Shown: one piece after another, positions 1 to 13,257 of the stretch
Numbering within the stretch: position 1 is the first letter of the stretch
Layout of the letters: every line of letters begins with the position of its first letter
Origin: Galaxea fascicularis
Taxonomy: Eukaryota; Cnidaria; Anthozoa; Scleractinia; Euphylliidae
Assembly: GCA_948470475.1 (NCBI GenBank)
Contig: OX419347.1
Coordinates: 17,133,675-17,197,674, forward strand
Reading direction: 5' to 3'
DNA length: 64,000 nt
Notes under the pieces: model-generated
Told to the model about the DNA's origin: nothing
The model's input: the letters and a program-made list of their open reading frames with translations, nothing else
Databases searched by the model: none
Position numbers and translations under genes: made by a program

Positions 1-498
1 AAAGAATGGGCTAAGAAAGTGAAGAGAAACTTGAAAAAAGAGAGAGTTGACATGACTGCTCAGCAAACTCGTCCTCGGACATCTCTTGAACTTCGTCGCG
101 CTCACATGGTAAACCCGCGGGCGTTATCCCGTCTAACAGCCCGAAGTGAGCCCGCGGGAACGACTCGGAAGAGCGGACTGATAAACATGTGGTATTTTTC
201 ATCTGTGCAACGAGATGACATTGAGCATGCGTGCATATCGCGTGTCTCAAGCGCGTCCTCGGCATCCACCAACAGCCGAAAAAGCAGTATACCCTCAGTA
301 GCTCGCACACAAACTCCTGATCTACACGCTATATTCAGTCAGTATGTCTTGATTGACAACACACCAGCGGTCACCATAGCAGACCGCAGGTACCCAGCAT
401 CCTCTCACAAGCTTGCAGATTCCATTCCTCCCACAAGGCCTGCGCTGAGAAGCTCCCGTCTAAGCACAAGTAGGAAAAAGGTTTCTATTCTCAGATAG
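1..498 (+). CDS. Candidate partial exon running in from the left edge
   Basis: Frame 1 is open from base 1 to a TAG at 496-498 (165 codons), so this could be the last exon of a plus-strand gene that begins outside the window. The first residues are basic (KEWAKKVKRNLKKERVD); the rest is rich in Ser, Thr and Arg with no recognisable fold. A basic start followed by a Ser-rich tail would fit the cytoplasmic tail of a membrane receptor, but that is only an impression. I recognise no family. An open frame of this length can occur by chance in this fairly GC-rich stretch, and the opposite strand is also open over part of it (11-310). Confidence 0.28.
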   Translation, partial: KEWAKKVKRNLKKERVDMTAQQTRPRTSLELRRAHMVNPRALSRLTARSEPAGTTRKSGLINMWYFSSVQRDDIEHACISRVSSASSASTNSRKSSIPSVARTQTPDLHAIFSQYVLIDNTPAVTIADRRYPASSHKLADSIPPTRPALRSSRLSTSRKKVSILR

Positions 499-1373
499 CA
501 GGATATCTAAGAACAAGGGACCGGACAATTTTGGTCTGGCACTGCTGGCTCACATAATCTTAGTCTCTAAAGCAGAACGACCATTACTGACTCACTTTAG
601 AATTCAGATAAAGAGACAATTTACTTCTCTTTTAAACGCAGGTGATTAAAGAGATACCTCTAAACGGAAGTCCTGACGAAAGATTGTCTCTGTATTAGAA
701 GTACAAAGCTATAAGATGATTTATCATGCGCCTTTAATTTAAAGGAAGATCGGTTATTTACGAAACAGTAGTAACACCTTTAGATAGCTTGTTTCCCAGT
801 ACAGTTTTTTTGTGGGCAAACAGTGCGCAAAATAAACTGAAAAGCTCTTAGGAAATAAAACTTTGTTTTTATCGCTGCTTGTCTCCAGTTGAATGTGATG
901 TGCAGGTTATAAAAGTAAATCAAGAGGACCTATGAATAAAAAGGAGTGTTAAGATTTTCTGAAGCGCTAATAATATTGTTCGAAAAATAAGCTGAGCATT
1001 ACGTATGCTTTGTCAAGTAAAACAAAACTTGCAAAGAATTGAAAACCTTGGTTTCACAAAGCAAATTCTTACTCTGCAGAAACGAAGTTCCTTTATCTTC
1101 CAACAACTCTCAGGCGATGATCAAACTTCATAGACAGTGAACGTTGATTTCATTCTGTTAATATTAAAGAAAAATCGTATAGAACATACTATTAATATTT
1201 TAAAACAATGCCTGATTCATATATATTACAACCAACAAATAAAATTCACTTACACTTGGCAATGAAAAAATACCCAATTAATCATTTGGAGGTAAGAACC
1301 CCATTTAATACTTTGGAAAGTTTTTCGGAATATGTCCAAAACACGTGCCCTTCTCTTGAAGCTTAGCTGCAGC
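499..1373. other. No gene seen; 3' flank of the LEG1 gene
   Basis: AT-rich sequence with no convincing ORF, RNA gene or inverted repeat. The right part should hold the 3' UTR of the minus-strand LEG1-family gene, but I saw no clear poly(A) signal for it. Confidence 0.5.
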
Positions 1374-4300
1374 TCAATTGCAGGCGTATTTATATAAGGC
1401 CCAGAGTAGTTTGAAGAGCTTGCGGGGTATGATCCAGGGGTCATCCATGATATCCACCAGTAGGCCCCTCCCAATATCGCGTCCTTCTGGAGAACACATC
1501 GCTCGGCGCCATACTTTGAGCAGCAAGCCTTTGGTGTTAGTGTTGATGCTGTCAAACAAGCTGATTGCCAAGATTGCTCGATTTTGCGCCGAGCTCAGAT
1601 CCCGAATGAAAGGAGCCTTATCACTGCTATTTAACATTCTTGGCGGCAGCCCAGTCTGCTGGCCAGCGGTATTTATGAGGTTTGTTTGGTAATGCGTAGC
1701 TGCAATAAACTCGACAAGTAGAGCCCAGCCCACTCCGAATTTCCTTTCAGGCGTAGATAGCAGAGTGGCTTCTTTGGTGAAAAGGGGAAGCGCTGGATAA
1801 TATAACAAAAATAATAAATAAATGAATAAATAAATAAGAGGAAAGCAAAGACATTTACGATTACATGGATAGTGGCACATTACGCATTAAGCTATTTTGT
1901 TATATTTCTGACGGAAAGCTAGACATATTTCTTAAAAAGACAAAAGAAAGTTTATGCGACTCGAACCCTGCCAGGATTTCTTTTCTGAGAGACGGATCAA
2001 CGACATTCGTATTTTTTAGTTAGTGAGGTTTTCTCACGGAGAGTATGCAGGCAACCCGAAGAAATTTATTTCGATGACGTGGCGACGTTGGTAAAATTAA
2101 CAGAAGATGCTAATTAGAGTCTTTTTTATGATGGTACACGTACAGTGTATGGACAGTGATCATGCCACGTGCATGCTGCCCATGCACGCATGCACGTGCT
2201 AACTGAATTCAGTGGTAAACAAGTTTGTTTGTTTTTAAAAATTTGCATTATTCACTTTGCTTCGACACTGCACCGCTTTGACAGGAAACAGAAAGAGAGA
2301 AATTACAAAGCACATTGTTTAATGAGTTTTCTCTTCCGGCTTATAGCCCAGAATGGAGAACTGTATTAACAATGGAGCGTTTAAAACAGAAGAACAGGAC
2401 TTCCAGTAAACAGAAATTGAAGTATTTACTGTTTTAAATCAAGGTAAGATTCTATTAAATAGCTTGTCGTTGTTCTTGTTACCCTGGATGCCAGAGTTAA
2501 TACTCCTCCTACCAATACAGCCTGAGGCGTGAAACACCGGAGTATTCGTAATATACAACAGGGGCACGGCCCAACAAGAAACTTCGATGAAATATCTGTT
2601 CGGGAGAGTCTACCCGTTCTAAGGCTTTCGGATAATGCGTTGCCGAAAAGCTACTGATCCCTTATTTAAAACATCACCTAAAAGGTTCACAATCAGGGGA
2701 AATCCAGGAGAAAAAAGTCCCTTCGGAAGGGATATTTTTGCAATTTTTCGCTCTTAAAAAGGTCGCCTAGCATTTTCGGGTAAGCAAATAGTTCGCAGAG
2801 AAGTTCTTCGAATTAAGGTACTGACGTTCAGCTAGCAATTTCTGAAATGAAGATTTCATTCCGGCCCTAAAATTTTCGGGCGCTTCAATTTTCAGCTAAA
2901 AATTCCGAACATATCAAATTTTTCTAGCTGCTTAAAACAACTCTTTAAACGGTGTTTAAACATTACAAGGAGCCTAGAAATATCCCTCAAAGGTTTTTTC
3001 CTTCATTTGCTCGTTGGGTGCCCCTGATACAGAGCAAGCTGTGTAGCAAACGAAATAACTTCTGACGCCCAGGGTATGTTCTTGTTTGGTCGTAGACAAA
3101 ACATTTATGTACAAAAACGCTGGGGATAAACTGTTTTGTTTTGGTGAAATACCTTTTTTGAATGAAACTACACGTATTTCATTTCTGTTGTGTCCGTTAA
3201 ATGTACTTTCGATGTCGTATTTTAGAGGGCTTGTGTGACCCACGAGTTCGAGGGAAAACGTCGATAAAGTGATGTATACTCCTCTACTTTAACCTTTTTT
3301 CAGCCATACACTCCCTTATAATAAAAGGTTTTTAACCTGCGAGATGGTAGACAAAAGAAACACAAATCACGTCAACTGAAGTTTGTGTGACTCTCAGTAG
3401 AAGTCAGATGCCCTTTATAATACTGACCTTTCCCACTGGCCCGCACATTGTGGATAGCAGCGACAGACAGTGGCAGGTGTGAGCTAAAAAAGGAGGGGGT
3501 GGGGGAGTTGCGGGCGGTGGGGTGGGGGCACTCAAAACGTCCCGTCCCTTTCGCGGTTTCTGGCTGTCGGCCCTGCGGTTCTCGGCCTTTGATTCAAAAC
3601 TAGAGGGGGAGGGGGGGGGGGGGCCTCGCGCCCCTCCTGGTTTACCATTGACAGAGACGTTTCATGAACCGACTGTCAATTCTTAAAAGGTAAGATTTTT
3701 AGTCAAGCGTCCTAACATTTCCGGATAGAATTGAAGATAATTGGACTCACCATTATGAAGTGATGTAGTATGGGCCTTCCACATCAACGCGACCGTGGTA
3801 TCTTGATCAGGGCCAACTGAAGGTGACTTCAAAGAAGCAACGTTGACTCGTTGAAAAAACTCTGTCCAGTCTCGCACCGCATCGCCGTGTTTCAACAAGC
3901 ACTCTTCGACACTGGTGCAAAATTTGTCTTTGACCTTATCACTGACATCGGCTGGTTTTGCAATGTAGACCGGATGCTTTAATGGCGAGAACACCCCGGC
4001 ATTTAAAGCTCCCAAAAAGGGAAGCACAGAGAGATAGTAGTTCATATCGGCCCACCAGCTGTTTGGAGACACGCACTGATCGCTACAGTCTCGGTTCCCA
4101 GCCATGTCCCGGAGGCGACCGGAAGTCTTTTGCCATCCAAACTGTAGTGGCAGACCCCAGAGGAGATTTCCTGTGTTGTTGTATCCCCAGGATTTAAAGT
4201 ACGGTTGTGTGCGCTGTACCATGAGCTTAAAAATCCCCAATCTCTGTAGATACACCCACGGATCGATGATAGTCATGGTTTGACCATCAATCTGTCCGAC

Positions 4301-4438
4301 TGGGAAGTCATCGAAGGAGCCAGGAGCTTCTTGCCAACCAGGTGGATAGTACTCTTGGATTAGGACTGCTTGGGATGATATAGAAGACGATAAACAACGT
4401 GTCCAGATAAGTAGGAACGAAATACTCAGATGAATCAT
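1374..4438 (-). CDS. LEG1-family secreted protein, two exons
   Basis: Exons on the minus strand are 4438-3751 and 1792-1374; phase 1 is kept across the junction (GT donor 3750-3749, AG acceptor 1794-1793), giving 368 residues plus TGA. A hydrophobic N-terminal segment of about 22 residues looks like a signal peptide. The body shows the hallmarks of the LEG1 family (vertebrate liver-enriched gene 1, human C6orf58): a YPPGWQEAPG block near the mature start, DPWVYLQRLG, an NLLWGLPLQFGWQ block, SWWADMNYYLSVLPF, and a C-terminal STPERKFGVGW segment followed by helices. Family members are secreted proteins of about 330 residues; zebrafish Leg1 is needed for liver growth, and its molecular activity is unknown. 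The 1958-bp intron (1793-3750) holds only degraded repeats, a short TACCCTGG-type transposon end near 2481 and a poly-G tract at about 3600-3625. Several open Cys pairs suggest disulphides. Confidence 0.85.
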
Positions 4439-4729
4439 GGCTCTGGATCTGTTATTAATTCTTCATCAACTGAGGGGGATAAGAAAATTTAAATTTTAGC
4501 AAAATGCCTTTTGTTAAATACCGCCTGCAGCTGTGTAATTAGAGCGTTCGGATTTAATCACATTTATTGACAATTTATTATGGTTGCGGTGAAACAGTAA
4601 CTGTTATTTTTCCTCTGGTTGGAGGTGTGGGGATGAGATATATTCTCGAATAAACAGGAACAGCTTACCTACTGATTTTGTCAGTTATTAAGGAATGATA
4701 GATAAGTAATAGTGATTGGACAGAGAGGA

Positions 4730-4831
4730 GTACAATTCAGGGAGTAAACGAGCGAGAAATTTCAAACTCGGACGAGCACGCAGCGCGAGTCCGATTTGAA
4801 ATTACGAGAACGATTACTCTCTGAATTGTAC
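4730..4831. repeat. Short fold-back repeat
   Basis: An imperfect 102-bp palindrome. The outer arms start GTACAATTCAGGGAGTAA and return as its near reverse complement at 4814-4831; the inner arms around AACTCGGACGAG and CGAGTCCGATT pair as well. It codes for nothing and looks like a miniature inverted-repeat element. No target-site duplication was established. Confidence 0.6.
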
Positions 4832-5350
4832 GACACGAGGTCTAATTACTAATTAATCGTATCAATAACAAATTTCGAGATTGAGAAGATTTTGAGAACC
4901 TCCTTTGAGTGCGAAAGTCAGTGGTATGTTCCAACAGTCTTACAAACAGTAGAGAGCCCCCTTGATAAGCTTAGGTGCTTTGGGGGCAAACGATGGTTAA
5001 TGTGTTTAAGTAAAATTGCTGTCACGTCACGGCGGCCATGTTAGTGTCCCAAAACAACTGAGGGTGGCCATGTTGGTGTACCAAATTAAACTTCTGGGAA
5101 TCGCATTATATTTTTATGCAAATACGGTCTTTTGTTTCGGAAAACCAAATTGGCTGAAAGTCATATGAGTGAAAACACTTTTAAACAGCTAAGTCTACTT
5201 TACAGTGCATTCATTCAGGGGAAATGAAATTTCTGATCTGACAGAGACCCACAATTTGACATTTTTCTTCAAACAGTTCGTAAATGAATCGATGCGCACT
5301 GTGTGGCTGTTAGGAATTAAGAAAAAGAAATGACTAATCATTCGTCCTAC

Positions 5351-5708
5351 TACCCTGGCTCCAGAGACCCGTTGAGAAAATAAATATCCTTGAAAACCAA
5401 AACAGAAGGCGAGAGACGGGCCTCTGGTCGCAGTTTCGCTGTCCTAGTTCGTTGATTGGTTCTTCATGAAACAAAAATTGTGATTGGCTTACGAAAAGCG
5501 TGGTCTCCCAGCCGACATGAAACAACAACTACGATTGGCTAAGGAAAAGCGTGGTTTCCCAGGCGACAGCACAGCACGGAAATGAGGTTCGATATTCGTG
5601 CGACCAGAGTCTTTTTTTTCCTCTCAGAGCTTCGCGCCTCGTGGCCGCGGCTTCGCCGCGTAATTTCCCTCCTCCAAACGAAAAAAATAACCTCTGGCAC
5701 CCAGGGTA
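5351..5708. mobile_element. Non-autonomous inverted-repeat transposon, 358 bp
   Basis: Terminal inverted repeats begin TACCCTGG and end CCAGGGTA, extending inward to CCAGAG/CTCTGG with small gaps. The flanks are a 9-bp duplication with one mismatch: TCGTCCTAC at 5342-5350 and TCGTCCTTC at 5709-5717. Inside, a block of about 60 bp containing GATTGGCT and AAAAGCGTGGT is tandemly duplicated (about 5455-5570). A solo end of the same family is at about 2481 in the LEG1 intron. A 9-bp duplication would suit Mutator-like elements, but no transposase is present. ORFs reading through here are not genes. Confidence 0.75.
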
Positions 5709-5717
5709 TCGTCCTTC

Positions 5718-8405
5718 CGGAGGCAGCAAACTTTGCTCACTGAGCCTTGACCTTTCATTCATTTGTTCAGTTTGTCCTTTCTTCGTCTTTTCCCTGTCTT
5801 CGTAAATGAGACTGACATAGACACTTGATATCATATTTGTTAAAACGACTGAAATAGCTGAACCTCCAAACTTAGCACAGTTTGGTCGTATTACCTAGAT
5901 TTGAGACGACACAACTGGCGAATAATGCGCGCTAAATTTATGAACAATGCTTTCCTGGTTTAAACGCAACAGACCACCATCCGCCCTCGAGCAAATAGAA
6001 AAAAATTAACAAAACAAATCAAAAGCTAAGAGTTCGTTAAAACTGACGCGACTGTAAATTCAACCGGAGAATCTTGAGAACCGGAAATAGTGGTAGACTC
6101 AGTACTAATCCAGTTCTAATTTATTTATCCCGGTTATCCTGTCATGCGTTTTCATAAGTATTTGTTGAGTTTAAAACGCTTAATTTTTGCTGTATTATGG
6201 TTATTCCTCTAAATATACATACAGGAATTTTGGGGACATGGGACACTTTTGCCCGAAACGTCAATCCATCCGAAAGTTCACTGGCCAAAAGGGGGAGCGC
6301 CCCCCTTTCCCATCCCTTTCCCAAACGAAGCATAAAAGGAGTGATAATTACTACGTTTTCACATGGGTCAAAGTTCATGTATAGTGAGGCTGATACTTGA
6401 CGCGACTGGACGGATAGCAAGGGAGGGGATATCCTGTCGACTGGCTCTCAATAATGTATTTTCTACAGATCTCACGCTGTTTTGACCGTTAACAACTCGT
6501 GTTAAGACCATTTAAGCTCAGACAGTATCACAATTCTAGTCATTACTGGCACGCAATAACTCCTCACGCTAGGCCTTTTAGCTTCTTTGTTTCGACTAAT
6601 TTAGTTGGCGCGCTTATGCAGAACCTTTCAATAGCATTCAACGTGACCAACGCGGTACAACTTTGATTCATTGTCCTGTGCGTGAAATCATTTAGGCAGC
6701 TACGGATACAACAGTAAGTTTCTAAACCTTATTTTTGCAAGGGTTTTTTTTTCAAATATCATATGGTATTTATCACTCATGCATTTTTTTGGCCGATGTA
6801 CTATCATTTCTTAGCCATACTGCATCGGTGAAAGTTCCAAGCGCTCGCATTTCACTGTTTTCGGTCATTCGGCTACTTCGCTCACCGACCGTTTCTGACA
6901 AATTTTTTCAAGTTACCGATTTTCCAACACATTGATTTTTTATGGTTTTGTATCGCGTCAGGTTATCAGTTAAATCGATCAGTCAATATTACTGTAGTGT
7001 TGCGCGTGCTAACCCTTTCCCCTACCCCTAAGATCTGATTAGCAGTTCTCCCTTCAAACTGCCCTACTTTTCCTTGCAAATTACTTGAGAAAATTTGGTG
7101 TTACAACGCCCTTCAACTGGAACCTTTGTCTTTTCTTTTTACCTGTTTGCTTTATAACGTATTGAAATTGTGAGAAGTGACATGTTGCTCCGCTCTAAAT
7201 CTTCCGGCAACAAGAACAAATGTCACTTTTTCTCCTTCTTGGTTACCGAAATGATTTTCGTCGTATCGGCCTCGGACGCTACCATCTTTTCTGTGCGCGA
7301 GTCATATGAGCTATTGGAAGCATTCTGTCACATATCACGCACGCCAGATGACACTAAGAAAACACAACATTGCAAACACACAAAGGCCTTTTATTGAACG
7401 CCATCTCTGGCCAGCCGACATTGAACACACCACCGTGCTAGACTGTATCTCCATTTTCACCAAGGTTTCGAGTGACAAGTCCGGCTGCATCGCATATACT
7501 ACCTCTACCACCGTGCGAGGCATACCAGAAAGATTAGCTAATGTAGATACATAAAGGGGCAGCTACTCTTGCGCAACTAATTGATTTAGTTTCTACAACA
7601 CAGTATTGAAAACTTTTTCTGCACACCGACCTTAAGTTCAGTCACAGGCAGTCCAAGCTGAATGGGTACATAGTCATTGCGTGATGACGAAAATTACGAG
7701 GATTGGTATGAGTAGAAAAAAAAAAAAAAAATATATATATATACATTCATTTTTGAAGCCAAAACTATCAGTTTACATCAATGAAATTTTTCACCAGAAT
7801 TCCTTCCTCGGTCGTTTTGTATTCTTGTGGTGTTTGGGTTCGTTTCCGGCGATGTCTTGGGGTTCGATCAAATACTAAAGTTGCGGGACAAAGATCCAAA
7901 GCTCAGTGGAATTCGTCTTAAATCGACCCGCTAAGATTCCATAAAAATCGCACAGTACACAAAACGACCAAGAAAGCAGTTCAGGCGGTAAAAGTTTATT
8001 AATGCAGAACTCGTAATTTTGGCTTTACAGCGTTCAGTTTTTGTTTTCATGTAGGCTCGATTACTACTTGCTGTTCGGGAAATTACCGGCGGAAATCGAG
8101 CCTAGTTTTTTATACTGATACCCATATTTTTTGCTATTACGCAATGGTTATACGCCATTGAAGCTTGGGCTCTGGTGGTTCAGTTTCTCGCGAAAACTAC
8201 TTCATCTGTAAAACTGGATTACAGTTTTCAAAACTTTTGAAACAACACATCTCATAGGTAACTCACCTTGATCTGAGCGTTTTGAAAGTTGACCCTGTGA
8301 AGTCTTGCAAAATATGTTCTGAAGTCACGCGCTCTGGTAAACACCGAAGCACTGTTTGGCTGGTTACTGGGGTTAGTTCCGAGTGTCACGTGAATTTTTT
8401 TTCAG
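5718..8405. other. No gene recognised
   Basis: Moderately AT-rich intergenic sequence. Short ORFs at 7170-7397 and 7306-7554 (plus) were read and match no family I know. An A/T tract lies at about 7716-7743. Upstream exons belonging to the candidate exon at 8406 could be hidden here. Confidence 0.4.
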
Positions 8406-8601
8406 GTCTTCGAAAGAGCCTCGTTTTCGGGAAGTTCTATCGTCAAATTCAAATTTCAGGAAAAATTGGAAGGCGACAAAAGCATCCAAAAATACTTCCC
8501 AAGATTTGGACGTGAAAAGAGGCGACAGACTGGCACGCAAGACCCCAGAAACTGATGTTTTCATGTTTAACACCCAATTTGTAGACAAGCATCTTTGTTA
8601 A
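8406..8601 (+). CDS. Candidate terminal exon of an unknown gene
   Basis: A strong acceptor, a run of eight T then CAG at 8403-8405, is followed by an open frame of about 65 codons ending in TAA at 8599-8601. The predicted tail is hydrophilic and basic (SSKEPRFREV, later TPETDVFMFNTQFVDKHLC). I found no partner exon and no family, so chance is a serious alternative. Confidence 0.2.
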
Positions 8602-10288
8602 TTAGTTAGTTAGAATAATAACATAGTTACTTATCAAACTAAATTTTGATGTTTTCGTCTATGTATACAGAATGAATTGCAGATATATTAACTTGATCTC
8701 CTGTGTAATCACATTGTAGTAGAGGGCACAGGTTTTACGAAAGGTGACCAAATCCAACAGCTTGATTGATTGATTGATTGATTTGTTTTGTTTTGGAAAC
8801 ACACTGATCGACGGAAACGACCGATTTACCCTACGATTTGGTTTCTTTGCAACAAGTTCTCTATTGTTGTCTCCTCGGATCCTCAGAATCCTGCTGGGGG
8901 CATCAAATAAGCCCCAAAAGCAGCTTAAGTGACCTCCGTTCGATCTTGTCTAGGGCTCAGGTCCCAAATAAAAGGAGCTTTCATTAATCGCAGCTAAGAC
9001 CAGCAGTATTGCTGAGATCCGTGGTAGGTACGTCATGTATGGCAACATATATTGTACCGTAGACATTAAACCTGTTCAGGTGACATGAAGTAGGATTGTG
9101 GAGGGTGGTGGTGATGGGGAGAACAAATCATGTAAGCAAATGTGCCCCCCAAAAAGTTACTCCAACTGAACAGAATCAGTAAAAGTAGCAAAAAAGGTAG
9201 AAGTAAAAACAGGAGAGAATGGGTACTTCGCGCAACGACCTCGGATGTTTTATCATTTAGCGCATCGCTCATCTTGCTCTCCTTAGCTAAAATCGGAAGG
9301 CTAAGAATTAATTATATATTTAGAAAACCGAAACATCGTCTGCACCGTATCATCTGCATCTTCTTGGAAAGGAAACTAACGAGACGTGAAACAGAACAGA
9401 CATCTCTTCAATGCTTTATTTTTTCTGACTTCTTTCTCTAGAAAGCGAAAATTAGTCAGAATACCACCTTGGTATATGACTCCTTCCAAAAGTAAAAAAA
9501 AAAACATATACAATAAAATTAAATTCATTCAAAATCTATAGAGTGTCAAGTTCCATATACAGCCTGCGAATGCAACACATTTCGGTTTCAACTTAAACAG
9601 AAATTCAATAGATATATCTACATAATTTCAGCATTCGCCAACTGATTTGTTCACGTCCCTCGAATTGAGGCTGAGTCAATTCGCTAGTTGTGTAGAGCAG
9701 TCGGCGGCCTCCTTTGATCTCACTTTTCCCAACGCTTTCCTCTGCTTCCAGACGCGGACAATCGGAAATTCAAGAATAAAGAATTCAACAATCGGTAGTG
9801 GGTCGACGAGAGGGCCAAGAGTTTTACACATTACTGCCGAAACTGTGTCAACAGCTTGTTTTATTCCACTTGCTCGTTGAAGTTTGACAGGTGAGGTAGG
9901 TAGGTAGATATAGCATACTTTATTTAAAATCCTTTAAAAATGCAAGGACGAGTTATGCGCGAATTGATATTTTACCATAGCTTCATAGGAAATATTTCTC
10001 TCGTTTCGCGATGTGGTACAAAATATTGAAATTTCTCATTGGCACTTTTCATTGTACAAAGCAAATAACGAAAGGAATCTCTTTGTACAAGGGCGAGTAA
10101 AAAAGGAGGCGTTTTTGTTTTGTGTTTCCATCCTAAATGTGTGTTTGAATTATCGTACAGCCTTGAAAGCGTGAGTTTATATGATAACCCTTTCGATTGA
10201 TGAACAGTTTCGCCTTTGACAAATGTTATCGTGGGAGACACGGGGGCAGAAAGTCGGACAAATATTGGGACCTTTTCTAAAAAATCAC
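8602..10288. other. No gene seen
   Basis: Intergenic sequence with a short (GATT)n run at about 8765-8782 and poly-A/AT stretches. ORFs at 9142-9441 and 9647-9880 show no domain, signal peptide or good splice-site context. Confidence 0.5.
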
Positions 10289-10548
10289 ACCTCTTACTAA
10301 CTGAGTTCGAGGTCCGCACTGTAAGTTACGGGCCGAGTTTTTTCACGTTCGCTTAAATCAACGGGAAAAAACGAGGATCCGTAACTTACAGTACGGACCG
10401 AGAAAACAAGGTTAGTAAGATATTTATTGTATCTCTGAGATTAATCGGGCGCGCGGGAAAACAATCTTTCCAATTTAGCGGGCCGTACAGGAGAATACGG
10501 CTCGCAAAATCGACCAATCAAAGCGCACGTATTAACTGAGAGATATAA
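10289..10548. repeat. Fold-back repeat family A, copy 1
   Basis: CTTACTAAC near the left end returns as GTTAGTAAG, and CTGTAAGTTACGG pairs with CCGTAACTTACAG around a short spacer; a unique arm follows (ATTTAGCGGGCCGTACAG, GACCAATCA, GAGATATAAT). The same order of blocks recurs in reverse orientation at 38770-39047, and a shorter fragment lies at about 14483-14520. This marks a dispersed non-autonomous element. Confidence 0.7.
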
Positions 10549-12861
10549 TAATATTAATATGGTTTACTATCAGTCTGAAAGACACGCGCAAAGTAATAGG
10601 TGGTGTCGTTGTAATTTAAAGATATTATGTAACACCCTCACGGCGTGTTTCAATAAAGCGTGTTTTCAATGAGCTGGAAGGCCGCAAAATGTAGGGTTAA
10701 GTTATCGGGAAAAACTTTGTTATTTTCTTTGGCGAATTGATATATCTCACTTCCGCAGACGCTGGTGAGTACCTTTTGTTTTCGGAGAGACAAATGTGTT
10801 GGAAACTGCAAACTGAAATCAACCTGCCCCCGCCCACCATTATTAAAAAACGGAAGACAGTTTCTTTATTAGCTGTGCATGTGGTGGTCACGTGTATTAA
10901 GAACAGCTGCAGATATTAGAGCCAATGAAGAAAGAAAAAGTAAAAAGTTTTATTTTGTCAACAAATCACTTCTTTTAAGGATCGTTCCCACACTTGAATA
11001 TTTTACATCACCTTTGAAACGGATGTTTAATGTTTTTTATAAAGAAAGACGCATTAAAAAAACACATTCAGCACGGTCTGGCTTCACAGATCTACAGATC
11101 TTGTGTTACACACTGCACACGCGTTCTTGTTAAGTTGGAAATTTTTGTTTTTATTTTTATTTCCATGAATTGTCACTCCTCATCAGTCGCTTGTAAACTA
11201 GAACAATGGGACAATGGAACACCTGTTCGTGTCTGTTACATTGTTGAAAGTGATAAAAAACTGAAAGATGAAAACAAAAAACACTGTTCGGTATCATAAT
11301 TCATCTAAACGGTGGAATTGAGTAGGCTATGGCCAAACAAGGTGGGTTTAATCCGTTGTTATTTTCTTTTATGTTTTCTCGCGAAATGCACTCCCAATTT
11401 TTGAGGATATGGAAATTGTAAGGTGTAAATAACAGGGAAATTTAATCCCCCAGATATATAAAAAAAGAGGTAATCTAAGTAGCAATATGGCGTGGTACGT
11501 AAAGTGGAGAGAACGACTTCATTTTCGATTTTAAAAACTGAATTTGACGCCAATGTGTTAACTATGTAGGAAACAACCCAGCAAATAAATTGCCGACCTA
11601 AGAATGTTGTTGCAAGGAAGACTGATTTTTGAGCCGTGCAAAAACAAAAGCGATAAAAGAGGTTATTTGGGAGATTTTTTCTGCCGTATATGCAACTTCG
11701 CATACTAAGGCAATGTAAGGAGTTTTTCATAGTCATCTAAAGTGAAAAGATCTATGGATTTGTGGATCGATAGTATTTTCAAAATCGTTTTATTGCGTAT
11801 AAGCAAGGTAGAAACAGAAACAAAGCAAGTGAAGCGTATGTTCAGCTGTATGTTTTGGTTAAGCGTGTCCGCTTGAATTAATTCATGGCCTATCGACGTC
11901 AAGAAGCATTTTGGTGACAGACGTTTTTTGAAATTTTCTTTGAATGTCTTTGTGTGGGGGGAGGGGGAGGGGGTACAACCGCTCTGCCCCTAGACGCCCC
12001 CCCCCCCCTTTTACCCTTCCCGCTCCGCCGCCCCAGGTTTTGATCTGGGTTTTGATTGTCATTTTGGGCTTACATCCCACCAATCAAGTTGAACTGAAAA
12101 TGATGGTGGAGCCTTGATTGTTCCATGGGAGTGCCTCTCAGCTAAATTACACCCAAAATAGTCCCATCTGTATTTTTCCTTCATTTGTTTCGCTCTGTTG
12201 TATGATCGTTTTGATGTCGTTGCTTTTAATGTTGAAGTCAGTTCCCGCGAGAATAAGGTTTTCACACACCTGGAATAGTAAAACTGTTGAAAAAGCGAAA
12301 AAGTATATATATTTTTTCCACATGTATAACTTATGTTTTGTTACAAATAATTTGGAATTATCAATTTTCTATTGCAATCGATCGACATCTGTTGGCCTCC
12401 ATTTCGTTTACAAATTAACTATGTATTAAAGTTTCATTTACCCTCTTCGGACCGAGGATAGGGTGAGTGTTAGGGCATGGGAGAGGGGGCAGGATTCTCC
12501 CCCAGCGATTGAGTGCGGGAGAAGACAGAACACCTCCTATGTACGTAGACGATAAAAAAAAGGAAATTCATAAACACGACTTAATCATAGTTTCAAGTTT
12601 AATGTTGATCTTCCACTTTTCACTGTAGATAACAATTTTTACTAGACTATTTCTAATCGTTTCCCTGTATTTTTGGTTTGTACATGACCCCACAAGCTCT
12701 TTGGCTTTGAATTTTATCGTTTATAAAAATACGTTGTATGTATGTAAAATCTGTTTTGACTCTGACAGTGGTAGCTAGCTATAATTAAGGTGAAGACACT
12801 TTGATGTAGAATACAACGTTCTGACCAGCCCCTGATGCGTGGCATCATAAGGAGCAGTGTC
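10549..12861. other. No gene seen
   Basis: AT-rich intergenic DNA with G/C homopolymer tracts at about 11957-12009. ORFs on both strands are short and featureless. 5' UTR exons of the potassium channel could lie here but cannot be recognised. Confidence 0.45.
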
Positions 12862-12869
12862 GTTATTGG

Positions 12870-13129
12870 CATAGGCGTACGGGTATTTTTTTGCCAGGGA
12901 GGGGGGGGGGCGGTGAACCATTTGCCCAAAAAATTCTTACAACTTGCCCAAATTTTACGAAACAGTCGAAAGGAAACGAGGGTCATACGATGCACTAAGA
13001 ATGGCCTACATATAAATAAATAACTAAATAATTGGCTTTGCCCAAATTTGTCTTGCTGCCCAAAAAATCTAGGTTGTCCAAAATTTTTTGGGGGGGGGCT
13101 GCAGCCCCCCCCCGGCCCGTACGCCTATG
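12870..13129. mobile_element. hAT-like miniature transposon with 8-bp duplication
   Basis: A 260-bp element with perfect 14-bp terminal inverted repeats (CATAGGCGTACGGG and its reverse complement) between identical 8-bp target duplications GTTATTGG at 12862-12869 and 13130-13137. The interior holds G and C tracts and several copies of a TTGCCCAAA motif. No coding capacity. An 8-bp duplication is typical of hAT elements, though other superfamilies also make it. It ends about 130 bp before the potassium-channel start codon. Confidence 0.85.
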
Positions 13130-13257
13130 GTTATTGGTGGCCATAAAAATGCGTCAAAGCGGTTTGTTAAAAGCTCATTTGATTCTCCTTTGTTGAAATG
13201 CCATTTGGTGGCATTTTCAGTTTCAGGTCTCTGCGTTGGGAGTTTTCGTGAGCATTG

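Noticed and set aside
5334..5834. ORFs of 64-101 codons on both strands
   Set aside because: They run through the 9-bp-duplication transposon at 5351-5708 and its internal tandem repeat.
7170..7554. Two overlapping plus-strand ORFs
   Set aside because: No homology recognised, no splice context, and each starts within ordinary intergenic sequence.
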